In this document: in pieces, positions 1 to 8,245 of the stretch
Numbering within the stretch: position 1 is the first letter of the stretch
How the letters are laid out: each line of letters starts with the position of its first letter
Assembly (NCBI RefSeq): GCF_028475105.1
Contig: NZ_CP116936.1
Coordinates: forward strand, 3,533,501 to 3,597,500
Reading direction: 5' to 3'
Origin: Micromonospora sp. LH3U1
GTDB taxonomy: Bacteria > Actinomycetota > Actinomycetes > Mycobacteriales > Micromonosporaceae
DNA: 64,000 nucleotides
Notes under the pieces: generated by a model
The model's database searches: none
Seen by the model: only the letters and a program-made list of their open reading frames with translations
Told to the model about the DNA's origin: nothing
Translations under genes and position numbers: made by a program

Positions 1-206
1 GCGACGCCGTCGGCCACGGTGAGGCCGATGATCAGCAGGACCAGGCCGACGAGTGCGAGGACCCCGGCCCACAGTTGACGGCGACGACGTGTCGCCGCCC
101 GGTTCGCCTCGTCCGCTGCCACCTGGTCCTCCCGGTTGGGGTGCCCGCGCGGGCGTTCCCGGATCCAGGCTATGACCCCCGGGTGCCCTCCGACCAGGAA
201 AACCAC
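1..206 (-). CDS. N-terminal part of a small membrane protein (runs off left edge)
   Basis: An open minus-strand frame enters from the left edge. It reads a basic, Arg-rich segment (AATRRRRQLW) followed by a strongly hydrophobic helix (GVLALVGLVLLIIGL), so this is the N-terminus of a membrane protein with the positive residues on the cytoplasmic side. GC at third positions is high throughout. The start is uncertain. GTG at 206 gives the longest product, but GTG at 122 has a much better ribosome binding site (GGGAGG five bases upstream) and may be the true start. The rest of the gene lies outside the window, so no family can be named. Confidence 0.45.
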   Translation of the reverse strand, partial: MVFLVGGHPGVIAWIRERPRGHPNREDQVAADEANRAATRRRRQLWAGVLALVGLVLLIIGLTVADGV

Positions 207-220
207 CCTGCTAAGCGCGG

Positions 221-1498
221 TCAGCGACTGCCGACGGTGACGGTGGGCGCGGCGGGACGGGGGTCGTCGTCGTCCCGGTCGTGGTCGGTGAGGTCGCGCA
301 GGTGCCGGACGGGGGAGAGCAGCAGCACCAGCGGCGCGCACACCAGGGTCGCCGCGAAGACGAACAGGGTGGCGCGGGCGCCGAGCGGGCCGGCCAGCGC
401 TCCGGCGACCAGCCCACCGACCGGGATCGCGCCCCAGGACACGAACCGCACGGTGGCCATCACCCGGGAGAGCAGGTCGGGCGGGCTGGCGATCTGCCGG
501 TAGGTCCGGGTGGTCACGCTGAGCACCACCGTCCCGAGGGAGAAGACGACGCTGCCGGTGGCGAAGGCGGCGTACGCCAGCCAGCCGGTGCCCCCGGGGA
601 TCAGGAACGCACCGGCGACCGTGGTGAACCCGGCGGCGATCAGCGCGCGGGCGGTGCCGATCCGCGTGGTGATCCGTGTGGTGAGCGCCGCCCCGACCAG
701 CGCGCCGACCCCCTCGACGGCGAGCAGCACCCCAACCAGGCCGGCTGGGGCGTGCAGTTCGCGGACCAGGTAGAGCGGGAAGAGCGCGAACTGTGCGCCA
801 CAGACGAAGTTCATGGCCGTCGCGGCCCACATGCTCGGTCCCATCACCGGGTGGTGCACGACGAAGCGCCAGCCCTCGCGGATCAGATCGCCGATCGGGG
901 GCCAGCGGTCCGGCGCGTCGACGCGGCTGGCGGGCAGGGTGCGCAGCAGTGCCGCCGAGACGAGGTAGCTCGCCGAGTCGACGAGGAGTGTCGGCACCGC
1001 GCCGAGTGCCTGCACGGCGAGCCCGCCGAGGGAGGGGCCGCTGAGCAGGGTCGCGGCGTGGGTGGCCGAGGTGAGGCTGTTGCGTGACTGCAACTGCTCG
1101 CGTTCGACGATGCTGGGCAGGAAGGTCGAGTTGGCCACGTCGAAGAGCACGTTGGCGAAGCTGACGACGAGGGCGGTGACCACCAGATGGGTGACGGTGA
1201 GGTGGTCCCACCACCAGGCCAGCGGGATGGACGCGACGGCGACCGCGCGGGCCAGGTCGGCGCCCACCTGGGTGCCGCGCAGCGGCAGGCGTTGCACGAT
1301 CACGCCGGCGGGCAGCCCGATCACGATCCAGGCGACGTAGCTGGCCGCGGCGATCACGCCCATCTGGAACGCGGAGGCGTCGAGGACGGTGAGCGCGGTC
1401 AGCGGCAGGGCCACCGCGCCGACCGCCGACCCGACCATGCTGGTCGTGCCGGCGGTCCACCAGCGCCAGAACACTCCGGCCCGCTCGTCGACGTGCAT
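221..1498 (-). CDS. MFS transporter, MFS_3 (EntS/macrolide-efflux-like) family
   Basis: A 425-residue membrane protein with about twelve hydrophobic segments. It is likely a proton-driven exporter of a small molecule at the cytoplasmic membrane. The stretch VDSASYLVSAALLRTLP near the end of helix 6 and the SGPSLGGL loop are typical of the MFS_3 group that includes EntS and Mef-type macrolide pumps. The C-terminal tail is acidic (DHDRDDDD). The ATG at 1498 has a G-rich ribosome binding site. It is transcribed away from the HxlR-peroxiredoxin gene at 1579, with inverted repeats in the 80-base gap, so that regulator probably controls it. The substrate cannot be told from sequence. Confidence 0.85.
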   Translation of the reverse strand: MHVDERAGVFWRWWTAGTTSMVGSAVGAVALPLTALTVLDASAFQMGVIAAASYVAWIVIGLPAGVIVQRLPLRGTQVGADLARAVAVASIPLAWWWDHLTVTHLVVTALVVSFANVLFDVANSTFLPSIVEREQLQSRNSLTSATHAATLLSGPSLGGLAVQALGAVPTLLVDSASYLVSAALLRTLPASRVDAPDRWPPIGDLIREGWRFVVHHPVMGPSMWAATAMNFVCGAQFALFPLYLVRELHAPAGLVGVLLAVEGVGALVGAALTTRITTRIGTARALIAAGFTTVAGAFLIPGGTGWLAYAAFATGSVVFSLGTVVLSVTTRTYRQIASPPDLLSRVMATVRFVSWGAIPVGGLVAGALAGPLGARATLFVFAATLVCAPLVLLLSPVRHLRDLTDHDRDDDDPRPAAPTVTVGSR

Positions 1499-1528
1499 GT
1501 CGCCGGCCCCCGTTCGTCGAGCTGGTGC

Positions 1529-1554
1529 GTTCCAATCTGGAACGGACTATAGTC
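1529..1554. promoter_or_regulatory. Divergent promoter/operator between MFS exporter and HxlR-peroxiredoxin gene
   Basis: Two adjoining palindromes are visible. GTTCCA-ATC-TGGAAC (1529-1543) is a perfect 6-3-6 inverted repeat. GACTATAGTC (1545-1554) is a perfect 10-base palindrome that presents the -10-like hexamer TATAGT on both strands. This suggests back-to-back promoters whose -10 elements coincide, with the first repeat as binding site for the HxlR-type regulator encoded at 1579. Binding and start sites are inferred. Confidence 0.6.
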
Positions 1555-1578
1555 GTGCGGGAACGGACGGAGGAAGTG

Positions 1579-2466
1579 GTGCGGCGAGAGGATCTTGCCG
1601 ATGCGGACTGCGGCATCGCGCAGGCGCTCGGCGTGCTGGGGGACTGGTGGACGTTCCTCATCGTGCGCGACGTCGCCGGTGGGACGACCCGTTTCGACGC
1701 CCTCCAGCGTGAGCTGGGTGTCAGCCGGCGGGCGCTCACCGAACGTCTCGCCGCCCTGGTCGAGCACGGTGTGCTGGAGCGCAGGCCGTACTCCCGCCAC
1801 CCACCGCGGTACGACTACCTCCTCACCGGAAAGGGCGAAGGGCTGTTGCCGGTGTTGATCGCACTACAGGACTGGGGGACGAGGCACCTGATGGGTGACG
1901 GTGAGATGACCGCGACGGCCGACGCCGGCTCGGCCGAGGCGCGCCGGGCGCACGACCTGATCGGGCGGCGGTTGCCCGAGGTCGTCCTGCCCGGTCCCGA
2001 CGGGCAACCGGTCCCGTTGGCCACGACGGACGCGTGGAGCGTCCTCTACTTCTTCCCCGGGGCGTACGCGCCGGGAACGCACGGCTATCCGCCGGGCTGG
2101 GCGGAGATCCCCGGTGCCCGGGGTTGCACCCTGGAGTCGACCACCTACGCGAAGCGTCATCCCGACTTTCAGGCCGCCGGGGTGCGGGTGTACGGGATCA
2201 GCACCCAGCGGCCCGATCAGCTCGCCGACTTCGCCGCGTACGCCGAGTTGCCGTTCCCGCTGCTGTCCGATCAGGACGGCCGGCTGGCCGCGGGGCTGCT
2301 GCTGCCCGTCTTCCGCGCCGGCGGGGTGACCCGGTTCAAGCGGCTGACGTTGCTGGTCGAGCCAGCGGCAGTGGTGCGAGCCGTGCAGTTCCCGGTCACC
2401 GATCCCGCCGGCTCGGTGGAGGAGATGCTCACCCTGGCCCGCGAGCACGCAAGGACCCCCGGCTGA
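1579..2466 (+). CDS. HxlR-type winged-helix regulator fused to a peroxiredoxin (AhpC/TSA-like) domain
   Basis: The 295-residue product has an HxlR DNA-binding domain (about residues 5-100) with the family's N-terminal cysteine (ADCGIAQAL, C11). A thioredoxin-fold peroxiredoxin domain (about 128-290) follows. The FFPG strand end, the PGWAEIPGARGCTLES motif (C183 as the likely peroxidatic cysteine) and the YGIST and LSDQDGRLA segments identify the second domain as redoxin. The usual second cysteine shortly after C183 is absent (TTYAK instead). Of the possible starts, GTG 1579 was chosen because GGAGGA lies just upstream; GTG 1525 would include the operator. It probably senses peroxide or another oxidant and controls the divergent MFS gene. 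Fusions of this kind occur in actinobacteria; the sensing mechanism is inference. Confidence 0.85.
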   Translation: MRREDLADADCGIAQALGVLGDWWTFLIVRDVAGGTTRFDALQRELGVSRRALTERLAALVEHGVLERRPYSRHPPRYDYLLTGKGEGLLPVLIALQDWGTRHLMGDGEMTATADAGSAEARRAHDLIGRRLPEVVLPGPDGQPVPLATTDAWSVLYFFPGAYAPGTHGYPPGWAEIPGARGCTLESTTYAKRHPDFQAAGVRVYGISTQRPDQLADFAAYAELPFPLLSDQDGRLAAGLLLPVFRAGGVTRFKRLTLLVEPAAVVRAVQFPVTDPAGSVEEMLTLAREHARTPG

Positions 2467-2506
2467 CGCTGGGCGCCAACCGGGGACCTTGGGACGCGCC
2501 GTCAGG
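2435..2506. repeat. Imperfect direct repeat, copy A (72 bp)
   Basis: This stretch covers the last codons of the HxlR-peroxiredoxin gene and the 40 bases after its stop. It recurs at 3737-3810 with about 89% identity: six substitutions and a 2-base indel in the alignment. Both copies begin TGGCCCGCGAGCACGC and end CGCGCCGTCAGG. The two copies flank a 1.2 kb block that contains gene remnants, which suggests a past duplication or recombination. Confidence 0.85.
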
Positions 2507-2989
2507 TCAGCTTTGCCGCCAGGCTCGGAACGTCTGCTGAATCCGCCACATGCCGTCGGGCTGTTGTGCCTCGTTGCGCCAGCGGAACTCGTCGCGCTCG
2601 ATGTCGGAGAAGGTCCAGCGCAGATCGCCGCCATCGAGCACGATCTGATCGCCGACGCGAGATGCCAGGAAGGTGTGTGTCCGACGTCGGCCCGGTCCCA
2701 CCCATGTCGATCGCCATACCCCCGCCCCGGCCGCTGGATCGGGGAATCGGATGCTGACACCGTGTTCGACGTCGGGCAGGATCCACACATCGGTGGTTGC
2801 CCGCCCGCCCAACGCGTACCCGAAGTGCCACTCGCCTCGGCGAACAGTCGAGGATCCGTCGGGGTCGTACTCGGTGCAGTCCAGCGCCCAGGATCCCGCG
2901 AACTGTCCGAACAGGCTGAGGTCGACGCCATCGGCGGGCTCGTCCGCGAGGAAGGCTGCAGCAACGGCATCGGACGAATTGATCACCAT
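2507..2989 (-). CDS. Conserved hypothetical protein, DUF1579-like
   Basis: A 160-residue soluble protein. The pattern FAGSWALDCTEYDPDGS followed by repeated beta-strand segments (GEWHFGYALGGRATTDVW, SIRFPDP, WTFSDIERDEFRWRNE) resembles lipocalin-like DUF1579 proteins, which are small beta barrels of unknown role. A TAACGT hexamer lies six bases before the ATG at 2989, so the mRNA may be leaderless. The gene ends directly at repeat copy A and sits inside the block bounded by the two repeats. Function is unknown. Confidence 0.7.
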   Translation of the reverse strand: MVINSSDAVAAAFLADEPADGVDLSLFGQFAGSWALDCTEYDPDGSSTVRRGEWHFGYALGGRATTDVWILPDVEHGVSIRFPDPAAGAGVWRSTWVGPGRRRTHTFLASRVGDQIVLDGGDLRWTFSDIERDEFRWRNEAQQPDGMWRIQQTFRAWRQS

Positions 2990-3029
2990 GCCAGAACGTT
3001 AACTGGGGCCGGCAATGTGGCCGGCTCTC

Positions 3030-3177
3030 CTACCGCCGGCCCAGTAGCCCGGCCCCGTCCCTGGTCTCGACAAAGGCCTGTCCTGGTGCGACGTCTACGG
3101 CGTCCCAGACATGGCGCGAGCTGGGCACCATCAATCGGGCCGTCGGCTGGCCGTTGCGGGCGTCCAGCACCGTGATG
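3030..3177 (-). pseudogene. C-terminal remnant of an unidentified protein
   Basis: A minus-strand frame without a start codon reads HPDITVLDARNGQPTARL, then VPSSRHVWDAVDVAPGQAF, then a stop at 3030-3032. Codon use is that of a real gene, and the text resembles the end of a beta-propeller or quinoprotein-like repeat. It begins where the truncated monooxygenase ends. It is most simply read as a gene fragment stranded by rearrangement. The family assignment is weak. Confidence 0.4.
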
Positions 3178-3736
3178 TCAGGATGACTGGACTTGGTCGA
3201 AGAGGGCGAGGGCTTCGGCGGGGTCTGGGCTCACAAGGCGTTCCAGACCAGCCGCCGTGATCTTCGCCCACCTGCCGGCCCGTGCCCACATCTGTTCCTC
3301 GAAGGCGCGGACGGCCTTGTCCAGATCTGCAGAGCTGGCGGCGATGGACTCGGCCAGTTCGGCGCCTTCCAGCATCGCGAGGTTCGCTCCCGCCCCCAGT
3401 GGGGGCATCAGATGGGCGGCGTCGCCCAGTAGCGTCACCCCGACGACGTGGGTCCAGGTGTGCGCTACGGGCAGGACGTAGAGAGGGCGGTGGACGAACG
3501 CGGTGCCACGGCGGAGGAGGTCGAGGACGGGCGGGGCCCAGCCGGGAAACAGAGCCAGAAGGCTCGATCGCACGGCCTCGAGGTCGGCCAGGTCTAGATT
3601 CGTGTGCCAGTCCAGCGGCGCGCGGAACCTGGCGTACACCTTGACGTGGCCGCCGCTGTTGCGCTGGGCGACGAGAGATCGGTTCACGCCGTACACAGCC
3701 ACCGAACCGTCACCGATCAACCGGGCGAGGTCAGGG
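3178..3736 (-). pseudogene. FAD-dependent monooxygenase, C-terminal half only
   Basis: The frame carries the C-terminal hallmarks of the PHBH/TetX-type FAD monooxygenases: GVTLLGDAAHLMPPLGAGAN and the following helix LAMLEGAELAESIA. The N-terminal Rossmann GxGxxG half and the substrate-domain start are missing. Homology-like sequence begins at PDLARLIGDGSVAVYG, precisely where repeat copy B ends, so the upstream half was replaced by the repeat. The frame stays open to 3891, but that extension is repeat plus the 3' end of the chitinase locus. About 185 of an expected 380 residues remain, so the enzyme is non-functional. Confidence 0.8.
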
Positions 3737-3810
3737 TGGCCCGCGAGCACGCGAAGATCCCCGGCTGACGCTGGGTGCCGGCCGGGGACCTTGCGGGTCG
3801 CGCCGTCAGG
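3737..3810. repeat. Imperfect direct repeat, copy B (74 bp)
   Basis: The second copy of the sequence at 2435-2506. It lies between the truncated monooxygenase and the chitinase stop codon. Read on the plus strand it still shows the end of a reading frame homologous to the HxlR-peroxiredoxin tail (CCGGCTGA), which shows the direction of the duplication: a gene end was copied here. Confidence 0.85.
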
Positions 3811-5176
3811 CCGGAAGCGTCCAGCGCTGGTTGGCACCGGCGAAGCAGTCCCAGATCTGTAGGCGGGTGCCGTCGGCGGAGCTGTTGTCACTGGCGTCCA
3901 GGCACTTGTTCGACTGCGGGTTGCGCAGCGTGCCGTTGGACTGCGCCTGCCAGACCTGCGCGCCGCTGCCGTTGCAGTCCCAGAGCTGGACCTTCGCGCC
4001 GTTGGCGGTGGAGCCGCTGGCGATGTCGGCGCACTTGCCGAGGGCGCGCAGCGTGCTGTCGCTGGCCACGGTCCAGGTCTGGGCGGTGGTGCCGTTGCAG
4101 CCCCAGAGCTGGATGGCGGTGCCGTTGGCGGTGCTCGCCGAGGCCACGTCGACGCACTTGCCGGCGATCCCGGTGATCCGTCCGGTACGGCCGGTCGGCG
4201 GTGGGGTGGTGCCGCCCATGATGGTGTCGTACATGGCGCTGACCAGCGAGGTCGAGCCGGTGGTGTCCTGCGACAGTTCCCAGTTCATCACGCCGCCGGC
4301 GTTGGCGAGCGCCCACTGCGTCTTACGCTTGACCGTCGGGATGCCGTTGTAGCACTGCTGCGCACCGCCGGCGGTGGTGCAGTCGCGGTTGGCGTTGGCC
4401 GGGTCCATCGCGACCAGCGCCGTGTAGGTGTAGTAGCCGGGGCGGCTGTAGAACGGGATGCCGAGCACGGCCTTGCTGGCCGGTAGGCCGCGGTTCTTCC
4501 ACAGGTTGATGCTGTTGATCGACCAGTCGTAGTTGGCGTGCGGGCTGCCACCGTCGTACGCCATGATGTTGAGCCAGTCGACCTGGCTGAACACGGCCGT
4601 CTGTACGCCCTGGACGCTGCCGCCCTCGGAGACCACGGCAGCGGTGAGCAGCTTGCCGCGACTGTGCATCGCACTGCTGAGCTGCGTCATGAGCTGGGTG
4701 TAGTTGTTGGCCGAGGTGCCGGGGTCGGGGTATTCCCAGTCCATGTCGACGCCGTCCAGGTTGTACTGGTTGACGAAGTTGACCAGGTTGTTGACGAAGG
4801 TGGTCCGGCTGCCGGAGTTGCCCGCGAGGGCCTCGAAGGCCGAGTCGTTGCCGTCGTTCCAGCCGCCGACGGCGATCGACACCTTGACGTTGTTGGCGTG
4901 CGCGAGGGAGACCAGCGAGGAGAGCTTGCCCGGGTTCTCCACCGCGCGCAGGCTGCCGTCGTTGTTGGGCAACACGAAGGCGTAGTTGATGTGGGTGAGC
5001 TTGTTGTACTGGATGGTGGTGACGTCGCCCGCCCAGGAGGGCATGTAGCCGACGCTCTTGAAGTTGTTCGGCAGCACCACGGCCTGCGCGGCGGTGGAGG
5101 TGACGGTGAGGGTGGCGCCGGCTGTGGCCAGCGCGAGCAGGCCGGCGGCGAGGGCGCGGCGCAGTGGTGAGGACAT
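3806..5176 (-). CDS. Secreted GH18 chitinase with C-terminal ricin-type lectin domain
   Basis: The 456-residue precursor starts with a Sec signal peptide (MSSPLRRALAAGLLALATAG, cleavage after TAAQA near residue 32). The GH18 barrel carries the catalytic motif DGVDMDWE, with E148 as the acid and D144/D146 in support, and the strand motif SIAVGGW. A linker (TTPPPTGRTG) leads to a CBM13/ricin B trefoil of three repeats (GKCVDVAS, GKCADIAS, NKCLDASD, with QxW motifs). It hydrolyses chitin outside the cell. The start at 5176 is supported by GGAAGG six bases upstream; an upstream ATG would spoil the signal peptide. A clear promoter lies at 5275-5304. Confidence 0.93.
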   Translation of the reverse strand: MSSPLRRALAAGLLALATAGATLTVTSTAAQAVVLPNNFKSVGYMPSWAGDVTTIQYNKLTHINYAFVLPNNDGSLRAVENPGKLSSLVSLAHANNVKVSIAVGGWNDGNDSAFEALAGNSGSRTTFVNNLVNFVNQYNLDGVDMDWEYPDPGTSANNYTQLMTQLSSAMHSRGKLLTAAVVSEGGSVQGVQTAVFSQVDWLNIMAYDGGSPHANYDWSINSINLWKNRGLPASKAVLGIPFYSRPGYYTYTALVAMDPANANRDCTTAGGAQQCYNGIPTVKRKTQWALANAGGVMNWELSQDTTGSTSLVSAMYDTIMGGTTPPPTGRTGRITGIAGKCVDVASASTANGTAIQLWGCNGTTAQTWTVASDSTLRALGKCADIASGSTANGAKVQLWDCNGSGAQVWQAQSNGTLRNPQSNKCLDASDNSSADGTRLQIWDCFAGANQRWTLPA

Positions 5177-5274
5177 CGGGGGCCTTCCCGTGGGCGGGGG
5201 ACGACACCCGCCCGCGCAGGTTGTCACGGGCGGGAGGTGCGAACGCAGGGACGGGTGGGCCTCGAGGCAGCCAA

Positions 5275-5304
5275 ATCTTAAAGAGTGTTAACTGTCCGCG
5301 TCAA
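5275..5304 (-). promoter_or_regulatory. Vegetative-type promoter of the chitinase gene
   Basis: On the minus strand, TTGACG (5304-5299) and TAAGAT (5280-5275) are 18 bases apart. This is a good match to an actinobacterial housekeeping promoter and predicts a leader of about 90 bases. No copy of the Streptomyces chitinase direct repeat was seen. Confidence 0.6.
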
Positions 5305-5375
5305 TCAACAACTATGGATTTCCCGGCCGCCGGTGCCGATATGGGGTTTGCCCAAACGACCGTTAAGCTGGCGGT

Positions 5376-6491
5376 GTGGGAATCGACGAGCTGTATCCGC
5401 CGGATCGGTTGATCGCCGCGCAGCGCGCCACCGCCGCCGCCGGCCTGGACGCCCTGCTGCTCACCCCCGGCTCCGACCTGCGTTACCTGACCGGGTACGA
5501 CGCCCACGCAGGGGAGCGGCTGACCTGCCTGGTGCTACCCGCCGAGGGCGAGCCGACCCTCATCGTGCCCAGGCTCGAACGCCCGGCAGCGGAGGCGTCC
5601 CCAGCACCGGCCACCGGGGTACGCATCGTCGACCACGTCGACGGCGCCGACCCGTACCCCCTGGTCGTCGCCGCCCTCGACGGCCCGGTCACGGCGGTCG
5701 GGCTGGCCGACCGGATGTGGGCCGAGCAGGTCCTCGCGCTGCGCGCTGCGCTCCCCGGCGCCGCGCAACGGCTCGCCGGGGAGGTGCTGCGTGAGCTGCG
5801 CATCCGCAAGTCCCCGGCGGAGGTCGCTGCGCTCGCCGAGGCCGGCGCGGCGATCGACGAGGTGCACCTGCGGATGGGCGAGTGGCTGCGCCCCGGGCGC
5901 ACCGAGGTCGAGGTGGCCAGCGACATCGCCGCGGCGATCCGGGCCGCCGGGCACGTCACCGTCGACTTCGTCATCGTGGCGGCCGGGCCGAACGGGGCCA
6001 GCCCACACCACGGCACCTCGGACCGACCGATCGGTGCCGGCGAGCCGGTGGTGGTCGACATCGGCGGCACGATGGCCTCGGGCTACCGCTCGGACTGCAC
6101 CCGCACGTACGTGGCGGGCGGGTCCGCGCCGGCCGACTTCCTGGACTACTACGCGGTGCTGCGCGACGCCCAACGCGCCGCGGTCGCGGCGGCGCGACCC
6201 GGGGTCACCGGCGCGGCGGCCGACGCCGCGGCCCGGGAGCCGATCACCGCCGCCGGCTACGGCCCCGCGTTCCTGCACCGCACCGGCCACGGCATCGGTC
6301 TCGACGGTCACGAGGAGCCCTACCTGGTGGCCGGCAACGACCGGCCGTTGGAAGCCGGGATGGCGTTCTCCATCGAACCGGGCATCTATCTGGCGGGCCA
6401 GCACGGCGCCCGCATCGAGGACATCGTCGTCTGCACCACGGACGGCGTGCAGCGGCTCAACACCACCCCCACGGAGCTCATCGCACTATGA
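5376..6491 (+). CDS. M24 family metallopeptidase (Xaa-Pro aminopeptidase/prolidase type)
   Basis: The 371-residue protein has a creatinase-like N-terminal domain and a pita-bread C-terminal domain. The dinuclear metal ligands are visible: D238 (VVVDIGG), D250 (RSDCTRTY), H315 (HRTGHGIGLDGHEEPY), E344 (FSIEPGIYL) and E358 (ARIEDIVV). It is cytoplasmic and probably cleaves X-Pro bonds in peptides. GTG 5376 follows TAAGCT by six bases, which points to a leaderless transcript. Its stop overlaps the ATG of the acyl-CoA dehydrogenase (ATGA), so the two are translationally coupled. Confidence 0.9.
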   Translation: MGIDELYPPDRLIAAQRATAAAGLDALLLTPGSDLRYLTGYDAHAGERLTCLVLPAEGEPTLIVPRLERPAAEASPAPATGVRIVDHVDGADPYPLVVAALDGPVTAVGLADRMWAEQVLALRAALPGAAQRLAGEVLRELRIRKSPAEVAALAEAGAAIDEVHLRMGEWLRPGRTEVEVASDIAAAIRAAGHVTVDFVIVAAGPNGASPHHGTSDRPIGAGEPVVVDIGGTMASGYRSDCTRTYVAGGSAPADFLDYYAVLRDAQRAAVAAARPGVTGAAADAAAREPITAAGYGPAFLHRTGHGIGLDGHEEPYLVAGNDRPLEAGMAFSIEPGIYLAGQHGARIEDIVVCTTDGVQRLNTTPTELIAL

Positions 6492-7630
6492 CTGTCGACC
6501 GGATCCTCCCCACCGACGAGGCCCACGACCTGCTGGGTCTCGCCACCGAGCTCGCCGACCGCGAGCTCGCGCCGAAGGCCGCCGCCTTCGAGGAGCGCGC
6601 CGAGTTCCCCCGCGAGGTGCTCCGTACCCTCGGCCGGGCCGGCCTGCTCGGCCTGCCCTACCCCGAGGAGCACGGCGGTGCGAACCAGCCGTACGAGGTG
6701 TACCTGCAGGTGCTGGAGATCCTGGCCAGCCGCTGGCTCGCGGTTGCCGAGGCGGTCAGCGTGCACACGCTGTCCTGCTACCCGGTGGCCGCGTTCGGCA
6801 GCGACAAGCAGCGCAAGCTGCTGCCGGACATGCTCGGCGGCGAGTTGCTGGGCGCATACTGCCTCTCCGAGCCGCAGGGCGGCTCCGACGCGGCGGCGCT
6901 GAGCACCCGGGCGGTTCGGGACGGCGACGCGTACCTGGTCTCCGGCACCAAGGCGTGGATCACCCACGCCCGGACCGCCGACTTCTACAACGTGTTCTGC
7001 CGCACCGGGGGCCCCGGGCCGAAGGGGATCTCCTGTCTGCTCGCCGACTCGGGCACGGCCGGCATCACACCGCAGGCGGCCGAGCGGACGATGGGGCTGC
7101 GCGCCTCCCCGGTGGCGCAGATCGCGTTCGACGAGGCCCGGGTGCCGGCGGACCGCCTCATCGGCGGCGAGGGGGTGGGCTTCACCATCGCGATGTCCGC
7201 GCTGGACTCCGGCCGGTTGGGCATCGCGGCCTGCGCGGTCGGGTTGGCCCAGGCGGCCCTCGACTACGCGGTCTCCTACGCCCGGGAACGCCAGCAGTTC
7301 GGTCGGTCCATCATCGACTTCCAGGGGCTCGGCTTCATGCTCGCCGACGCGGCCACCCAGATCTCCGCCGCCCGCGCCCTGACCCTCTCGGCGGCCCGGT
7401 TGCGCGACGCCGGCCGCCCGTACGCGATCGAGGCGGCCAAGGCGAAGCTCTTCGCCACCGACATGGCGATGCGGGTGACCACCGACGCGGTGCAGGTGCT
7501 CGGCGGCGCCGGTTACGTGGCCGACCACCCGGTGGAGCGGTACATGCGCGAGGCCAAGGTGTTGCAGATCGTGGAGGGCACCAACCAGATCCAGCGGATG
7601 GTGATTTCCCGGGCGCTGGCGAAGAGCTGA
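6488..7630 (+). CDS. Acyl-CoA dehydrogenase
   Basis: A 380-residue flavoprotein of the short-chain acyl-CoA dehydrogenase type. Visible signatures are LSEPQGGSDAAAL, the FAD contact motif around AYLVSGTKAWITHA, RQQFGRSIIDFQGLGFMLAD, and the C-terminal IVEGTNQIQRMVISR. It oxidises acyl-CoA to enoyl-CoA and passes electrons to ETF. The start overlaps the peptidase stop and lies inside a longer frame whose first 200 codons are the shadow of the peptidase. The Lrp gene that follows may regulate this pair. Chain length preference is unknown. Confidence 0.92.
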   Translation: MTVDRILPTDEAHDLLGLATELADRELAPKAAAFEERAEFPREVLRTLGRAGLLGLPYPEEHGGANQPYEVYLQVLEILASRWLAVAEAVSVHTLSCYPVAAFGSDKQRKLLPDMLGGELLGAYCLSEPQGGSDAAALSTRAVRDGDAYLVSGTKAWITHARTADFYNVFCRTGGPGPKGISCLLADSGTAGITPQAAERTMGLRASPVAQIAFDEARVPADRLIGGEGVGFTIAMSALDSGRLGIAACAVGLAQAALDYAVSYARERQQFGRSIIDFQGLGFMLADAATQISAARALTLSAARLRDAGRPYAIEAAKAKLFATDMAMRVTTDAVQVLGGAGYVADHPVERYMREAKVLQIVEGTNQIQRMVISRALAKS

Positions 7631-7738
7631 CGACACTGCGTGGTGGCGCGGCTGCGGTGGGTCCACCGCAGCCGCCGGCCGCGCGGTGCGGCGGGAGCTT
7701 CGTCGCCGTCGGGCGGTTTTCCCGGTAGGTTGCACGCC

Positions 7739-8245
7739 GTGGAGGAGATCGACCGCGCTATCGTCGCCGCGCTGACCGCCGACGGCCGTCTGTCGTACAC
7801 CGACCTGGCCGAGAAGGTGGGGTTGTCGGTGTCCGCGGTGCACCAGCGGGTGCGCCGGCTGGAGCAGCGCGGGGTGGTCAAGGGTTACGCTGCCCGGGTC
7901 TCGTTCGAGGCGCTGGACCTGCCGCTGACCGCGTTCGTGGCGATCCGCCCGTTCGACCCGTCGCAGCCGGACGACGCGCCGGAGCGACTGGCCCACCTGC
8001 CTGAGATCGACTCCTGCTACTCGGTGGCGGGGGAGGACTTCTACATGTTGTTGGTACGGGTGGCCGGCCCGACCGACCTGGAGCGGGTGTTGCAGGAGAT
8101 CCGCACATCGGCGAACGTCACGACCCGGACCACCGTGGTGCTGTCCACCCCGTACGAGAACCGGCCGCCGAAGATCAGTGCTGCGGCACCGAGTCGGTCG
8201 CGGTCCCGGGTGCCGGAGGAGCCGGCTGGTTCCACCGCAGGATGA
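7739..8245 (+). CDS. Lrp/AsnC family transcriptional regulator
   Basis: A 168-residue protein. An N-terminal helix-turn-helix (LSYTDLAEKVGLSVSAVHQR, about residues 17-36) is followed by an AsnC/RAM ligand-binding domain (TAFVAIRPF, SCYSVAGEDFYMLLVRV, TRTTVVLSTPYEN). It should act as an oligomeric regulator sensing an amino acid or related metabolite. GTG 7739 follows TAGGTT by seven bases, so a leaderless message is likely; a longer upstream frame has no support. Its 3' end overlaps the convergent phosphatase gene by about 70 bases. Confidence 0.9.
   Translation: MEEIDRAIVAALTADGRLSYTDLAEKVGLSVSAVHQRVRRLEQRGVVKGYAARVSFEALDLPLTAFVAIRPFDPSQPDDAPERLAHLPEIDSCYSVAGEDFYMLLVRVAGPTDLERVLQEIRTSANVTTRTTVVLSTPYENRPPKISAAAPSRSRSRVPEEPAGSTAG

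Noticed and set aside
5791..7728. 645-codon plus-strand frame
   Set aside because: It overlaps the M24 peptidase and acyl-CoA dehydrogenase in a different frame; its composition is Arg/Pro/Ser-rich with no family match, whereas both overlapped genes have clear active sites.
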